A stretch of 33,247 nucleotides of DNA from Deltaproteobacteria bacterium (GCA_019312665.1 JAFDCZ010000017.1:1-33247); one strand, 5' to 3'; positions 9,199-18,260 are shown, counted from the first letter of the stretch. Translations and numbers: made by a program. The notes: a model not told the origin generated them from the sequence alone.

Positions 9199-10047
9199 AT
9201 GTCCGCCCAAGAGCCCCAACTCATCTCCGATCCCTCTGGGCCAGCCCCGGGGCTTCTCGAGTCCAAGCGGCGTGGCGGTGGCGGCCGGCCAGGCTTCGTC
9301 TGGTTCGTGGGCGCCGGTCCGGGAGATGCCGACCTGATCACCTTGCGGGGTTGGCGGGTGCTGCAGAAGGCGGAGATCGTCCTGCACGACAGCCTGGTGG
9401 ATCCGGCGTTGTTCGAGGACCTGGGCGCTGAATGCGTCTTCGTCGGGAAGCGCTGCGGTGAGCACTCGATGAGCCAAGAGCAGATCATCGAGCTGCTCAT
9501 CGGTCTGGCCCTGCAAGGCAAGAGGGTCGTTCGTCTGAAGGGTGGCGATCCGGCAGTTCTCGGCCGGCTTGGAGAAGAAGCCCTGAGTGTCGCGGACGCC
9601 GGGATTGGCTTCGAAGTCGTTCCCGGTGTGACCAGCTCGACGTCGGTGCCGGAACTGGCGGGGATTCCTGTCACGCATCGCAGCCTGGCGGATAGCTTCG
9701 TCGTTGCCAGCGCTCATCGCTGCGCCGAAGGGGCTGAATTGTCGATTCCGCCCTACCTGGCGCGCACGACGCTGGTCCTGATGATGGCTCGGGCCACGGC
9801 GACGGAGTGGCAGCAGCAGTTGCTTCGTGAGGGCTACCCGCCGGAGCTGCCCGTGGCCCTCATCAGCCGAGGGGCGACGGAGCAGCAGCGCGTCGTCGTG
9901 ACGTCCGTCGCTTCCGCGGCGACGGATCTTCAGGCTGCCGGCCTGGAGACGCCGGTTCTGGCCGTTGTTGGCCGTGTCGTTTCGCTTCGCGCTCATCTCG
10001 CGTCGCGGCCAATCGACTCGGCTGAGGAACGCATCCATTGTCAATGA
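9199..10047 (+). CDS. nirE: Uroporphyrinogen-III C-methyltransferase (SUMT), heme d1 pathway context
   Basis: FVGAGPGDADLITLRGWRVLQKAEIVLHDSLVDP, VRLKGGDPAVLGRLGEEA, EVVPGVTSSTSVPELAGIPVTHR: canonical SUMT/CobA/NirE motifs; no CysG-type dehydrogenase/ferrochelatase extension; neighbours are other heme d1 genes. Confidence 0.92.
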   Translation: MSAQEPQLISDPSGPAPGLLESKRRGGGGRPGFVWFVGAGPGDADLITLRGWRVLQKAEIVLHDSLVDPALFEDLGAECVFVGKRCGEHSMSQEQIIELLIGLALQGKRVVRLKGGDPAVLGRLGEEALSVADAGIGFEVVPGVTSSTSVPELAGIPVTHRSLADSFVVASAHRCAEGAELSIPPYLARTTLVLMMARATATEWQQQLLREGYPPELPVALISRGATEQQRVVVTSVASAATDLQAAGLETPVLAVVGRVVSLRAHLASRPIDSAEERIHCQ

Positions 10048-10059
10048 AGGAGAGGGGTC

Positions 10060-11352
10060 ATGATGAGGAAGACGACGATTTCAGGTCAGCGAAGGGGAAG
10101 CCTCATTGGGCTATGCGCCATCATCGCGATGGGGTTCGCTCTTGTGGCGATTCCAGGCTCGGCGGTAGCCGACGAATCTGCTGAGACACCGGCCGGCTGG
10201 GAGAGCTGGCTGGACAACGAGTACTTCAAGGTGAACTTGAATGTCCGGGCTCGAATCGAACTGGCGGATTTCGACGGTCTGGATTCGTCCCAGGCTTATA
10301 CGGTCCGCACGCGGTTGGGGATCGGGACGAAGCCGTTCTACGGCTTCTCGTTCTACGCGGAGGGGGAGAACATCTTCGCCATCAACGATGACGAGTACTT
10401 CGATGTGGTCGAGACGCCGACCGGCCAGGCGCCGATCGCCGATCCGGAAAACACGGAGCTGAACCAGCTCTTTGCGCGCTATCAGAACAAGGATGCCCTT
10501 GGACTCGACCTCAAGGTCGGGCGCCAGCGCGTCATCCTCGACGACCATCGATTCGTGGGCAACGTAGGCTGGCGGCAGAACGAGCAGACCTACGATGTCG
10601 GGCTCATCACCGTCTCTCCGGTGGAGCACCTGAGTGCGACCTACGGGTACCTCTGGGACATCCATCGGATCTTCGGCGACCAGGGGCCGGCAGGTCTCAG
10701 GGATCTCGATTCCCAGTCGCACGTCGTCCATTTCGCCTACGACGGAATCGAGGGGATGACGATCGCCGCTTTCGCCTATCTCCTGGACGTCGATGACGCG
10801 CCGGGTATCTCGTCCGACTCGTACGGTTTCCGGGTGACGGGCAAGCGGGCCCTGGACGGACCCCTGAGCCTGAACTACGCCGGTTCCTACGCCATCCAGA
10901 CCGATGCCGCGTCCAATCCCGTGAACTACACCGCCCACTACGTGGCGGCCGAAGGCGGATTGACGCATGCCGATGTCGGCAGCTTGGCGGTCGGCTACGA
11001 GTTGCTGAGTTCGGATGACGGCAAGGCGCGCTTCGTGACGCCCCTGGCCACGGCCCACAAGTTCAACGGCTGGGCAGATGTCTTCCTGAACAACGGTGGC
11101 GTGAACGGTCTCCAGGATCTCTATGTCTCGATAGGGCCGAAGCTGCCCTGGGGCCTGAAAGGGAAGCTGGTCTACCACCACTTCTGGAGCCACGAGGACA
11201 CGAACTCCCTGGGTGACGAGGTCGACATCCTGCTCAAGAAGCCGATCAACGACCACGTCACGCTCCTGACCAAGGCAGCGTATTTCGATGGGACCTCGAA
11301 GGGCCCCGTGGACCGCTGGCGCTATTGGCTGGAAGTGACCTTCACGTACTGA
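10060..11352 (+). CDS. Outer-membrane porin, alginate-export-like family
   Basis: 430 aa with signal peptide; beta-rich, FKVNLNVRARIELADFDGLDSSQAYTVRTRLGIGTKPFYGFSFYAEGE..., GRQRVILDDHRFVGNVGWRQNEQTYD, C-terminal aromatic residue (VTFTY). 12 nt downstream of nirE. Confidence 0.8.
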   Translation: MMRKTTISGQRRGSLIGLCAIIAMGFALVAIPGSAVADESAETPAGWESWLDNEYFKVNLNVRARIELADFDGLDSSQAYTVRTRLGIGTKPFYGFSFYAEGENIFAINDDEYFDVVETPTGQAPIADPENTELNQLFARYQNKDALGLDLKVGRQRVILDDHRFVGNVGWRQNEQTYDVGLITVSPVEHLSATYGYLWDIHRIFGDQGPAGLRDLDSQSHVVHFAYDGIEGMTIAAFAYLLDVDDAPGISSDSYGFRVTGKRALDGPLSLNYAGSYAIQTDAASNPVNYTAHYVAAEGGLTHADVGSLAVGYELLSSDDGKARFVTPLATAHKFNGWADVFLNNGGVNGLQDLYVSIGPKLPWGLKGKLVYHHFWSHEDTNSLGDEVDILLKKPINDHVTLLTKAAYFDGTSKGPVDRWRYWLEVTFTY

Positions 11353-11367
11353 GCGCGCCCGGGTGCC

Positions 11368-11405
11368 GGCCCACGGCGGAGACCTGGCGTCATCCGCCGT
11401 GGGCC
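11368..11405. terminator. Strong 13-bp inverted repeat at convergent gene ends (putative bidirectional terminator)
   Basis: GGCCCACGGCGGA (11368-11380) / TCCGCCGTGGGCC (11393-11405), 12-nt loop; right arm lies in the last codons of the nirDL gene; no clear T-tract. Confidence 0.65.
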
Positions 11406-12412
11406 GACCACCACTCGTCGAGCTCCGGCAGGAAGTAGCGCAGGCGCGTCTTCTTGAACTCGCGCGTGCTGAACAGGACCGCGTAGTCGTCCACGCCGGT
11501 CCGTTCGGACAGCTCCTGGGCCAGCTTTCGGCATGTGGTCTCGTCCGGTCCGTGGATCATGCTGTAGACGGAGTACGGGAAGCCCTGCACGACGTTCCTG
11601 GCGTAGCAGTGGCTCACCTCGGGAGCTTCGGCGAGCTGGCGACCGACGGTTTCGATGTCGGATTCCGGAACCTGCCACACGGCCATTCCGTTGGCGCGAA
11701 CGCCGAGCTTTCTGTGGCGCAGGGTGCCGACATAGCGCCGGATCGCGCCACCCAGGTGCCGATGTGCGAAGGCGAGCAGATCGTCGACTTCGACACCGAC
11801 GTTCTCCGCCAGGAGATCGAAGGGTCGGGCGGTGATCGGTAGAGGCGTTTGAAGGGCCCGGAAGCAGCGCTGGTCGCTCTCTGAGATCTCGATCCTTGCG
11901 ACCTCGGAACCGAACACGGTCGAGGTGGCGTTCTTCCGCGTCTTCGGGTCGAAGTTGACACCGATCTTGAACGTCTGTGTGCGTCGAAGGGGATGGAAGC
12001 GACGGACACCGCTGGAACGCGCGAGGGCGGCGAGCGTCGCATCGATCCCCATAGAAGGGGGGACAGCGACGGTGAACCAGAGGTTGAAGCGGTGGCTGCG
12101 CAGGTAGTTGTGCGTCACCGTCGGGTGCGCGTTGATCACTTCGACGACCCGATCGAGTTCCGGCTCGGCGACCTCCGCCGCGACCAGGGCGCTCTCGTAG
12201 CCGAGTGCGCTGCCCTCCAGCACGGCTGAGATCTCGCGCAGGACACCCTCGCGCTCGAGGTCAGCGAGCTCCTCGATCACCCGGGCCTCTTCGATCCCCA
12301 GGTCAGCTCCGAGCTGCCCGAAGGGGGTCGAAGCGAGCGGCACGCCTGCCTGGATGGCTCGGATCAAAGCGTCGCGGGGAGTCTCCGAAGAATCCGTGCT
12401 CGCGCCGCTCAC
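11390..12412 (-). CDS. nirDL: Fused siroheme decarboxylase (NirDL / AhbA-AhbB type), heme d1 biosynthesis
   Basis: 340 aa with two Lrp/AsnC-like halves, each with an HxYxR-type motif: VTHNYLRSHRFNLWFTV and VSHCYARNVVQGFPYSVYSMIHG; GTG start overlaps nirF stop by 4 nt (GTGA). Confidence 0.9.
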   Translation of the reverse strand: MSGASTDSSETPRDALIRAIQAGVPLASTPFGQLGADLGIEEARVIEELADLEREGVLREISAVLEGSALGYESALVAAEVAEPELDRVVEVINAHPTVTHNYLRSHRFNLWFTVAVPPSMGIDATLAALARSSGVRRFHPLRRTQTFKIGVNFDPKTRKNATSTVFGSEVARIEISESDQRCFRALQTPLPITARPFDLLAENVGVEVDDLLAFAHRHLGGAIRRYVGTLRHRKLGVRANGMAVWQVPESDIETVGRQLAEAPEVSHCYARNVVQGFPYSVYSMIHGPDETTCRKLAQELSERTGVDDYAVLFSTREFKKTRLRYFLPELDEWWSAHGG

Positions 12413-13593
12413 AGCCCGATCCTGAACGCGCGCCAGACACCGAAGATGCCCGACGGTGATTCCAGGGTCTGGACGTCCTCGATGCGTCGTGTGGCGGCGT
12501 TCACCAGCACGAGCTTGTTGTCGCGATTCGCGCTCACCAGCACATGGGAGCCTCTTGGCGTGAAGTCCATGTGATAGATCCGGCCCCCGACCTCGAGCGT
12601 GTCGACCACCTCGAGCTTCTCCGTGTCGATGATCTGCACGAACGCATCGTCCTCTTCTCCCGAGAAGCTCACCCAGATCTCACGCTCGGTAGGCGAGCGC
12701 ACCGCATACACCGGGTGGCCCCGAACGGGAATCGACCGATGGAATTCCCAGGTGCTTCGGTCGAGCACGGCGAGCCGCTTCTCTCCGACGAGTGGCACGA
12801 ACACCCATTTCCCGGCTACCGCCCAGGAGGCCATATGCGGAAGCTTCACCGGTGCGTTCTTGTCGTACTTCAGCGTCGGGTCGCGCAGGGAGATCTCACG
12901 AACGCCGGCCTCCGGCTTCGTGAGATCGAGCACGGAGACCCGATCGGATTCCAGGTGGCCGACCACGTAGTAGCGCCCGTCGGGCGTGATCATCGCGTCA
13001 TAGGGCAGGGCGGCGTTGGTCGGAATGCGATGCTCGATGGGAAACCCGGGCTGGCTTGCGTCGATGATCCAGATCTCGCCGCCCTCGATGAGCACACAGA
13101 CGAAACGGTTTCCTGGAGCGTCCACGATTCCAGTGACGCGCGAGGGAAAGGTCTTGCCGTCTTTCTCGAAGGTCGCGCGATGTTCCTTCAGGAGGTGGAG
13201 ATCCTCGGCGTCGATGAGCGTGACACCACCCGGAACGTATTCAGCGGTCGCGATCACGCGGCCATCTTGGCTTATCGCGTTGTCGATGGAGTTCTGCGAG
13301 GTGAAGATCTCACCGGTGCGCTCGAGGCTCTGCAGGTCGATCCGGCTGACCTTGCCGCCCCGGGTTGCGAGGTAGCCGTAGCGGAGGTCCGGGGAGAAGA
13401 TCATCGTCGCGTGGCGCAGGTTTCCGAGATCCGTGATCCGCTTGGGTAGAAGCTTGCGAGCCTGGTAGTCGTAGACGGCGAGGCTGCCCGATGCGCGTTC
13501 GACCACGAACACACGCGAGCCGATCCCCTCACTCGCAGCCTGCCCCGGGCCGAGCAGCAAAGGGAGCAGGAAAATCCAAACCAGGCGCCGCAT
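12409..13593 (-). CDS. nirF: Heme d1 biosynthesis protein NirF (cytochrome d1-like beta-propeller)
   Basis: VFVVERASGSLAVYDYQARKLLPKRITDLGNLRHATMIFSPDLRYGYLATRGGKVSRIDL...; d1-type propeller without a CxxCH; start at MRRLVWIF (13593) with signal peptide, overlapping nirJ stop by 1 nt. Confidence 0.9.
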   Translation of the reverse strand: MRRLVWIFLLPLLLGPGQAASEGIGSRVFVVERASGSLAVYDYQARKLLPKRITDLGNLRHATMIFSPDLRYGYLATRGGKVSRIDLQSLERTGEIFTSQNSIDNAISQDGRVIATAEYVPGGVTLIDAEDLHLLKEHRATFEKDGKTFPSRVTGIVDAPGNRFVCVLIEGGEIWIIDASQPGFPIEHRIPTNAALPYDAMITPDGRYYVVGHLESDRVSVLDLTKPEAGVREISLRDPTLKYDKNAPVKLPHMASWAVAGKWVFVPLVGEKRLAVLDRSTWEFHRSIPVRGHPVYAVRSPTEREIWVSFSGEEDDAFVQIIDTEKLEVVDTLEVGGRIYHMDFTPRGSHVLVSANRDNKLVLVNAATRRIEDVQTLESPSGIFGVWRAFRIGL

Positions 13594-14792
13594 CACTCGA
13601 GTTCCTTCGCTTTCGAGGAGGGGTTCGCGTCGAAACCGATCTCCGTATCCGTCATCAGACAAGCAGGGTCCGGGGCCCACATGTCGCCATGGCAGGTGAC
13701 CGCCCGTTCGCGATGGGATCCCCGGCAGAGCTCCACGTAGTTGCACTGGCCACAACGTCCCGTCAGATGCTTGGCGCGTTCACGCAGCTGCTGGCGGAGG
13801 GGATGGGCGAGGATGGTTTCGAAGCGCTCGCGTCGGACATCACCGAGCACCGCGCCCCGCCAGAACTGGTCCGGGTGGACCTGCCCAAGGTGGTCGACGT
13901 TCAGAACCCGTTCGCCGGCGGAGTTCCCTCCGCGCTCGCGCAGCAGCTCTTCGACAGGAGCGGCCGCAGCGGCTCCGTAACGCTCCTCGATCCAGCGAAG
14001 CAGGAGCGGTCCGTCCGAATCGTTGGAACCGGTCACGACGCGAAGTGTGTGCCCTCGCTCGAGCAGCTTCTCGGCCGCCTCGAAGAGCTGGACGACCGCC
14101 GACCGAGCGCGATTGCGAGGCAGATCCTCATCGACGAGGTGACGCCCCCGTCCGGAGTAGACCAGGTGGGAGGCATAGAAACGGCTCGCACCTACCTCTC
14201 GCGCGGTGTCGAGTACGGCGTCGAGCTGGTCGATGTTCCGACCGGTCAGTGTCATGCGCAGCCCCGTGCGCATGCCGGCGGCCTTGGCAAAGCGCAGGCC
14301 CGCGAGGGCGGCCTCGGTTCCGCCCTCCATGCCGCGATAGGGGTCGTTGAACTCGCGGACTCCGTCGACACTGATGCCTACATAGGGAACGCCCACCTCA
14401 GCCAGGCGGTTGGCCATCGCTTCGTCGATCAGGGTTCCGTTGCTGGAGAGCTGCGGCGCGATGCCCACCGAGCGGGCGTGGGCGAGCAGCTCGAAGAGGT
14501 CGGGCCGCAGCAGCGGCTCGCCTCCGCTGAAGATGACGATGGTCACGCCGCTGGCCGCCATCTGGTCCAGCAGGTCGCAGGCCTCGGCCGTGGTGAGATC
14601 CTTTGGGGAGGGTCGTGAGCCTGCGGACGCGTAGCAATGCGGACACGTCATGTTGCAATGGACGCAGACATTCCAGACGATCACGGGCCCGTGGAGTTGG
14701 GTCCGTGTGAAGCGCTGGGGAGCACGGGCGCTCGCCTCAGCTGTCGAGAGCTGATTCATTCCAACCTCGAGGAGGTCGCTCACGGGAAGCAT
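13593..14792 (-). CDS. nirJ: Radical SAM heme d1 synthase NirJ
   Basis: CNMTCPHCYASAG (CxxxCxxC), FSGGEPLLRPDLFELL, C-terminal CGQCNYVELCRGSHRERAVTCHGDMWAPDPACLM. Alternative start at 14759. Confidence 0.92.
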   Translation of the reverse strand: MLPVSDLLEVGMNQLSTAEASARAPQRFTRTQLHGPVIVWNVCVHCNMTCPHCYASAGSRPSPKDLTTAEACDLLDQMAASGVTIVIFSGGEPLLRPDLFELLAHARSVGIAPQLSSNGTLIDEAMANRLAEVGVPYVGISVDGVREFNDPYRGMEGGTEAALAGLRFAKAAGMRTGLRMTLTGRNIDQLDAVLDTAREVGASRFYASHLVYSGRGRHLVDEDLPRNRARSAVVQLFEAAEKLLERGHTLRVVTGSNDSDGPLLLRWIEERYGAAAAAPVEELLRERGGNSAGERVLNVDHLGQVHPDQFWRGAVLGDVRRERFETILAHPLRQQLRERAKHLTGRCGQCNYVELCRGSHRERAVTCHGDMWAPDPACLMTDTEIGFDANPSSKAKELE

Positions 14793-14897
14793 GGTCTCTC
14801 CGCCCAGGCAGAAATCGGTTGCACAGCATACCGGTGTGGGGAACGACCGAAAACCCATCGCTTGAGAGGGCTGGAACGGGCTGTTACAACCGCTGTC

Positions 14898-16439
14898 ATG
14901 CACGCCGGCACCTTTGCTCCGTCTGGCAGCCCAGCTCCGGGTTCCGATCGTCTGGGCTCCGATCGTCGAGAACGAGCTTGGCGCCGCCTGGGAGCCGCCC
15001 ACGTGCTTCTGGCGCTCGCCCTGGTCTCCTCGGCCGCCGCGGACACGGAACCGGATCCGTCAGCCCTGTATCAGGAGCATTGCGCCAGCTGCCATGGAGC
15101 CGAGCGCTACGGTGGCTACGCGCCGCCGCTCTACTCCGAGGCGCTGGCCCGCAAGAAGGACGATGCGCTCCTGCGGGGAATCCTCGAGGGGCTTCCCAAT
15201 ACGCAGATGCCGGCCTTCGGGGATCGGATGGACGAGGCCGCTGCCAAGGGCCTCGTCGAATTCGCGCGAAGGCCCCTCCCCGAGGTGGCCTGGGGTGTCG
15301 ATGCGATTGCGGCGAGCCGCGTGGAGGAGGATCCCGGCGCGGATCGGATCTCGCCGTCCATCCGGCGGGATGCGCTCATCCTGGTCGTCGAGCGGGCAAC
15401 GGGAAGCATCTCCGTCCTCGACGGCGACCGGCTCTCGGAGCTCGATCGCTTCTCCGTCGGGCGCATTCATGGGGGCCCGAAGTTCGACCGGGATCTTCAT
15501 CGCGTCTACGCCGTGACCCGCGATGGCACGGTCGTGGAGTACGACATCGATCGGCTCGCGCTCCGGACCCGAGTGAAGGTCGGGGTCAACACGCGCAACA
15601 TCGCGGTCTCGCCCGACGGAGCGTTCGTCGCCGCAGCGAACCAGTTGCCCCGGAGCCTGGTGATCATGGATGCTCAGCTTCGGCCGATTCGGAGCATCCC
15701 TCTCACCGCCCAACCTAGCGGCGTGTATTTCGTTCCGGGCCAGCAGCACTTCATCCTCGGTTTTCGGGATGAGTCGAAACTGCTGATCGTCTCCCTTCCG
15801 GATCTCGGGCTCCGCTGGCTGGAGCTTCCCGAGCCTTTCGAAGATTTCATCCTGGTCCCGGGCCGCAACCAGATCGTCGCGAGTTCCCGCAAGGGGAAGC
15901 GGCTGATCCTCTACGACCTGGCGAGCGAGCGCATCCTGGGGACCCTCCCGACCAACGGTTTGCCTCACCTCTTTTCCGCGTGCTTCTTTGGCGAGGACGG
16001 AGCCCGCCGCGCAGCCTTCAATCACATTGGCGTTCCGCGGCTCTCGATCGTGGACATGGAGTCCTTCGAGATCCTGCGCGAGATCCCGCTGAAAGGCTCC
16101 GGCTATTTCGTTCGCACGCATACCGCGACGCCTTTCCTCTGGGTCGATTCGAATACCGAGGAGATCGAGCTGGTCGAGAAGAGCACGCTGCGGCTTCTCG
16201 AGCGGACGCTGCATCCGGCTCCGGGGAAGAAGGCGATGCACGTCGAGTTCACGGCCGAGGGTGACAAGGCGCTGGTCAGCGTCTGGCACGCCGATGGAGC
16301 GGTCGTGGCCTACGATTCGACGACGCTGGCTGAGGTCGCGCGCCTTCCATACGCTATGCCCGTGGGCAAGTACAACGCTCGGAATCGAACGCGTGACTTT
16401 CGCCGTCCCAAGGCCGGCATCGAAAGTCCCTCGGAATGA
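14898..16439 (+). CDS. nirN: NirN-like cytochrome c / cytochrome d1-domain protein
   Basis: Signal peptide, N-terminal CASCHG heme-c domain, C-terminal d1-type propeller ending MPVGKYNARNRTRDF; in heme d1 gene context. Differs from the window's NirS, which ends TPTGKWNVYNTVHDIY. Confidence 0.85.
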   Translation: MHAGTFAPSGSPAPGSDRLGSDRRERAWRRLGAAHVLLALALVSSAAADTEPDPSALYQEHCASCHGAERYGGYAPPLYSEALARKKDDALLRGILEGLPNTQMPAFGDRMDEAAAKGLVEFARRPLPEVAWGVDAIAASRVEEDPGADRISPSIRRDALILVVERATGSISVLDGDRLSELDRFSVGRIHGGPKFDRDLHRVYAVTRDGTVVEYDIDRLALRTRVKVGVNTRNIAVSPDGAFVAAANQLPRSLVIMDAQLRPIRSIPLTAQPSGVYFVPGQQHFILGFRDESKLLIVSLPDLGLRWLELPEPFEDFILVPGRNQIVASSRKGKRLILYDLASERILGTLPTNGLPHLFSACFFGEDGARRAAFNHIGVPRLSIVDMESFEILREIPLKGSGYFVRTHTATPFLWVDSNTEEIELVEKSTLRLLERTLHPAPGKKAMHVEFTAEGDKALVSVWHADGAVVAYDSTTLAEVARLPYAMPVGKYNARNRTRDFRRPKAGIESPSE

Positions 16440-16867
16440 GGTCGTTCTCGTCGTCGTATGGGTGGGCGCTGGTGGTGGTCGTGATGCTGGCGTTGCCCGT
16501 AGCCGGTGACGCCCGGGATGATGTCCCTGAGGATCTCCTGCACGCGAAGAACACGCTCAGCCTCTCACCCAAACGGATCGCGTATTTCGAGAAGCAGTTC
16601 CGGGCCAAGTGCGCGCGCTGCCACGGTGCCCTCGGAGATGGTGCCGGTAGCGACGCTGAGAAGGATGTCCCGCCGGCTGATCTCACCAACGCTTCGCTGA
16701 TGAGCCAACGCAGCGACGGCCAGCTCTTCTACCAGATCCTGGTAGGAGGCATGCCCCGCTGTGCCATGCCAGCATTCGGCCCCGAATCCGACCACGGCTG
16801 GCCCGAGAAGAAGATCTGGGAGATGGTCGCCTTCGTCCGACGCTTCTCCGAAACATCGGACGAATAG
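16436..16867 (+). CDS. Periplasmic monoheme cytochrome c (NirC-like position)
   Basis: Signal peptide, CARCHG heme site, GGMPRCAMPAFG putative Met ligand; ATGA overlap with nirN stop. Confidence 0.88.
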   Translation: MRSFSSSYGWALVVVVMLALPVAGDARDDVPEDLLHAKNTLSLSPKRIAYFEKQFRAKCARCHGALGDGAGSDAEKDVPPADLTNASLMSQRSDGQLFYQILVGGMPRCAMPAFGPESDHGWPEKKIWEMVAFVRRFSETSDE

Positions 16868-16878
16868 GCAGTCGGCCG

Positions 16879-17418
16879 CTACTCCTCCTTCTGGGTCTTC
16901 ACCCTCGTGAAACTCGTGGCCGGGGTCTTCACGTTCGTAGCCTGGGGTACATGGCACATCGTGCAGTCGTACCGGGCGCCCGAGAGGTCTTTTCCTTTCG
17001 CGTAGGACCCGACCTTCAGGCGCATCGGCTCCCCCGGTTTCCCTTCCACCATCTGTGCGTTCTTGAAGTGGCTCTCGGTGACCGGAATCTCATCATCTTC
17101 CGTGACGTTCATCGGGTGATGACACTCGAGGCACTCGTTCGAATCGCGCCGGATCGGCAGCATGTCCTCCACGGAGTGGGGGATGGAGGGCGGCGCATCG
17201 GGGAACGCGCGATCCAGAAGCTTCGATTCGCCGGGCTCCTCGTCGAGGTAGATCGGGAGCTCCTGGCTCGCAAGCGCACTCAGATCCACGTCGCGAAAGT
17301 ACACGTCGACGCCATCGTCGACCTCGGCGTTCTCGATGTCTTCCGCGCTGACTCCGAATGCCAGCAGGGCCACGAGCATCGTGGCGATCGAAAGGCGGAA
17401 CCAGATTCTTGACTGCAT
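16879..17418 (-). CDS. napB: Periplasmic nitrate reductase diheme cytochrome NapB
   Basis: PPSIPHSVEDMLPIRRDSNECLECHHP...YDCTMCHVPQ: two CxxCH plus NapB motifs; ATG 17418 preceded by AGGAGG. Confidence 0.9.
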   Translation of the reverse strand: MQSRIWFRLSIATMLVALLAFGVSAEDIENAEVDDGVDVYFRDVDLSALASQELPIYLDEEPGESKLLDRAFPDAPPSIPHSVEDMLPIRRDSNECLECHHPMNVTEDDEIPVTESHFKNAQMVEGKPGEPMRLKVGSYAKGKDLSGARYDCTMCHVPQATNVKTPATSFTRVKTQKEE

Positions 17419-17432
17419 GACAGCCTCCTGCA

Positions 17433-18260
17433 CTAGATCTCTGTCGTTGCCGGCTCGTCACCGGCGCGGATGGGTCGAACGTTGAAAGAAAAGACTTCTT
17501 GCGGGCAGACCTCGATGCATCGCGCGCAGTTCGTGCACTCTCCGCCTCCGACGAATCCCGCTGCAGCGATCCTGTCGAAATGGAGCACCTGGGGCTCCGG
17601 GCAGACCCGGACGCAATCCCCGCAGTGGTCGCATCGCTCGGCCGCAAAGGCCGGCCGAAGCAGGGAAGCACGGCCGATCAGCGCATAGAAGGCACCGAGC
17701 GGGCAAAGGGATCCGCACCAGCCGTGGCGCAGGACCAGCACGTCGAGCGCCAGGATCCAGGGGATCACGAGCAATCCGAGGCCCGCTCCGAAGATGATCT
17801 CGCGATGAAGCATGGATACGGGGCTGATCCATTCGAACGCGGCGACACCGAGCACAGCCGAAAGCACGAGCCCGAGCAGCATGAATCCGTATCGGGCCTC
17901 ACGGGCAACGGCCAGCTGGCCGTGGGGGTGGAAACGTCGCTTGATCACGCGGCCGAGGTCGGCGACCGGATTGACCGGGCACACCCACGAGCAGAAACTG
18001 CGGCCTCCAACGAACCAGTAGAAGAGGACGACCACGGCGGCCCCGATCAGTACGGTGCTCGAGATCAGGTGGCCACTGGCGAGGACCTGGAGCGCAGCAT
18101 AGGGATCCGACAAGGGCACGGTACGAAACACTCGGGAGCTCGAGAGATTGCCCGTGAGCCAGCCCAGGTGCATGTGAGCGCCGAGCCAGAACAACAAGAG
18201 GATCCCAGCCTGACTGAGCCGGCGAAGCACGAGGTAGCGATGAGCGAGGATCCAACTCAT
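17433..18260 (-). CDS. napH: NapH quinol dehydrogenase membrane component
   Basis: Multi-TM with FCSWVCPVNP and CGSLCPLGAFY motifs and two [4Fe-4S] ferredoxin motifs (CDHCGDCVRVCP, CTNCARCIEVCP); ATGA overlap with napG. Confidence 0.93.
   Translation of the reverse strand: MSWILAHRYLVLRRLSQAGILLLFWLGAHMHLGWLTGNLSSSRVFRTVPLSDPYAALQVLASGHLISSTVLIGAAVVVLFYWFVGGRSFCSWVCPVNPVADLGRVIKRRFHPHGQLAVAREARYGFMLLGLVLSAVLGVAAFEWISPVSMLHREIIFGAGLGLLVIPWILALDVLVLRHGWCGSLCPLGAFYALIGRASLLRPAFAAERCDHCGDCVRVCPEPQVLHFDRIAAAGFVGGGECTNCARCIEVCPQEVFSFNVRPIRAGDEPATTEI

Noticed and set aside
14804-14823. GGCAGAAATCGGTTGCA as sigma-54 promoter for nirN
   Set aside because: GG to GC spacing is 12 rather than 10 nt.
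14793-14897. FNR/DNR box (TTGAT-N4-ATCAA) in the nirJ/nirN divergent region
   Set aside because: Only partial half-site (cttgag) seen; no acceptable palindrome.
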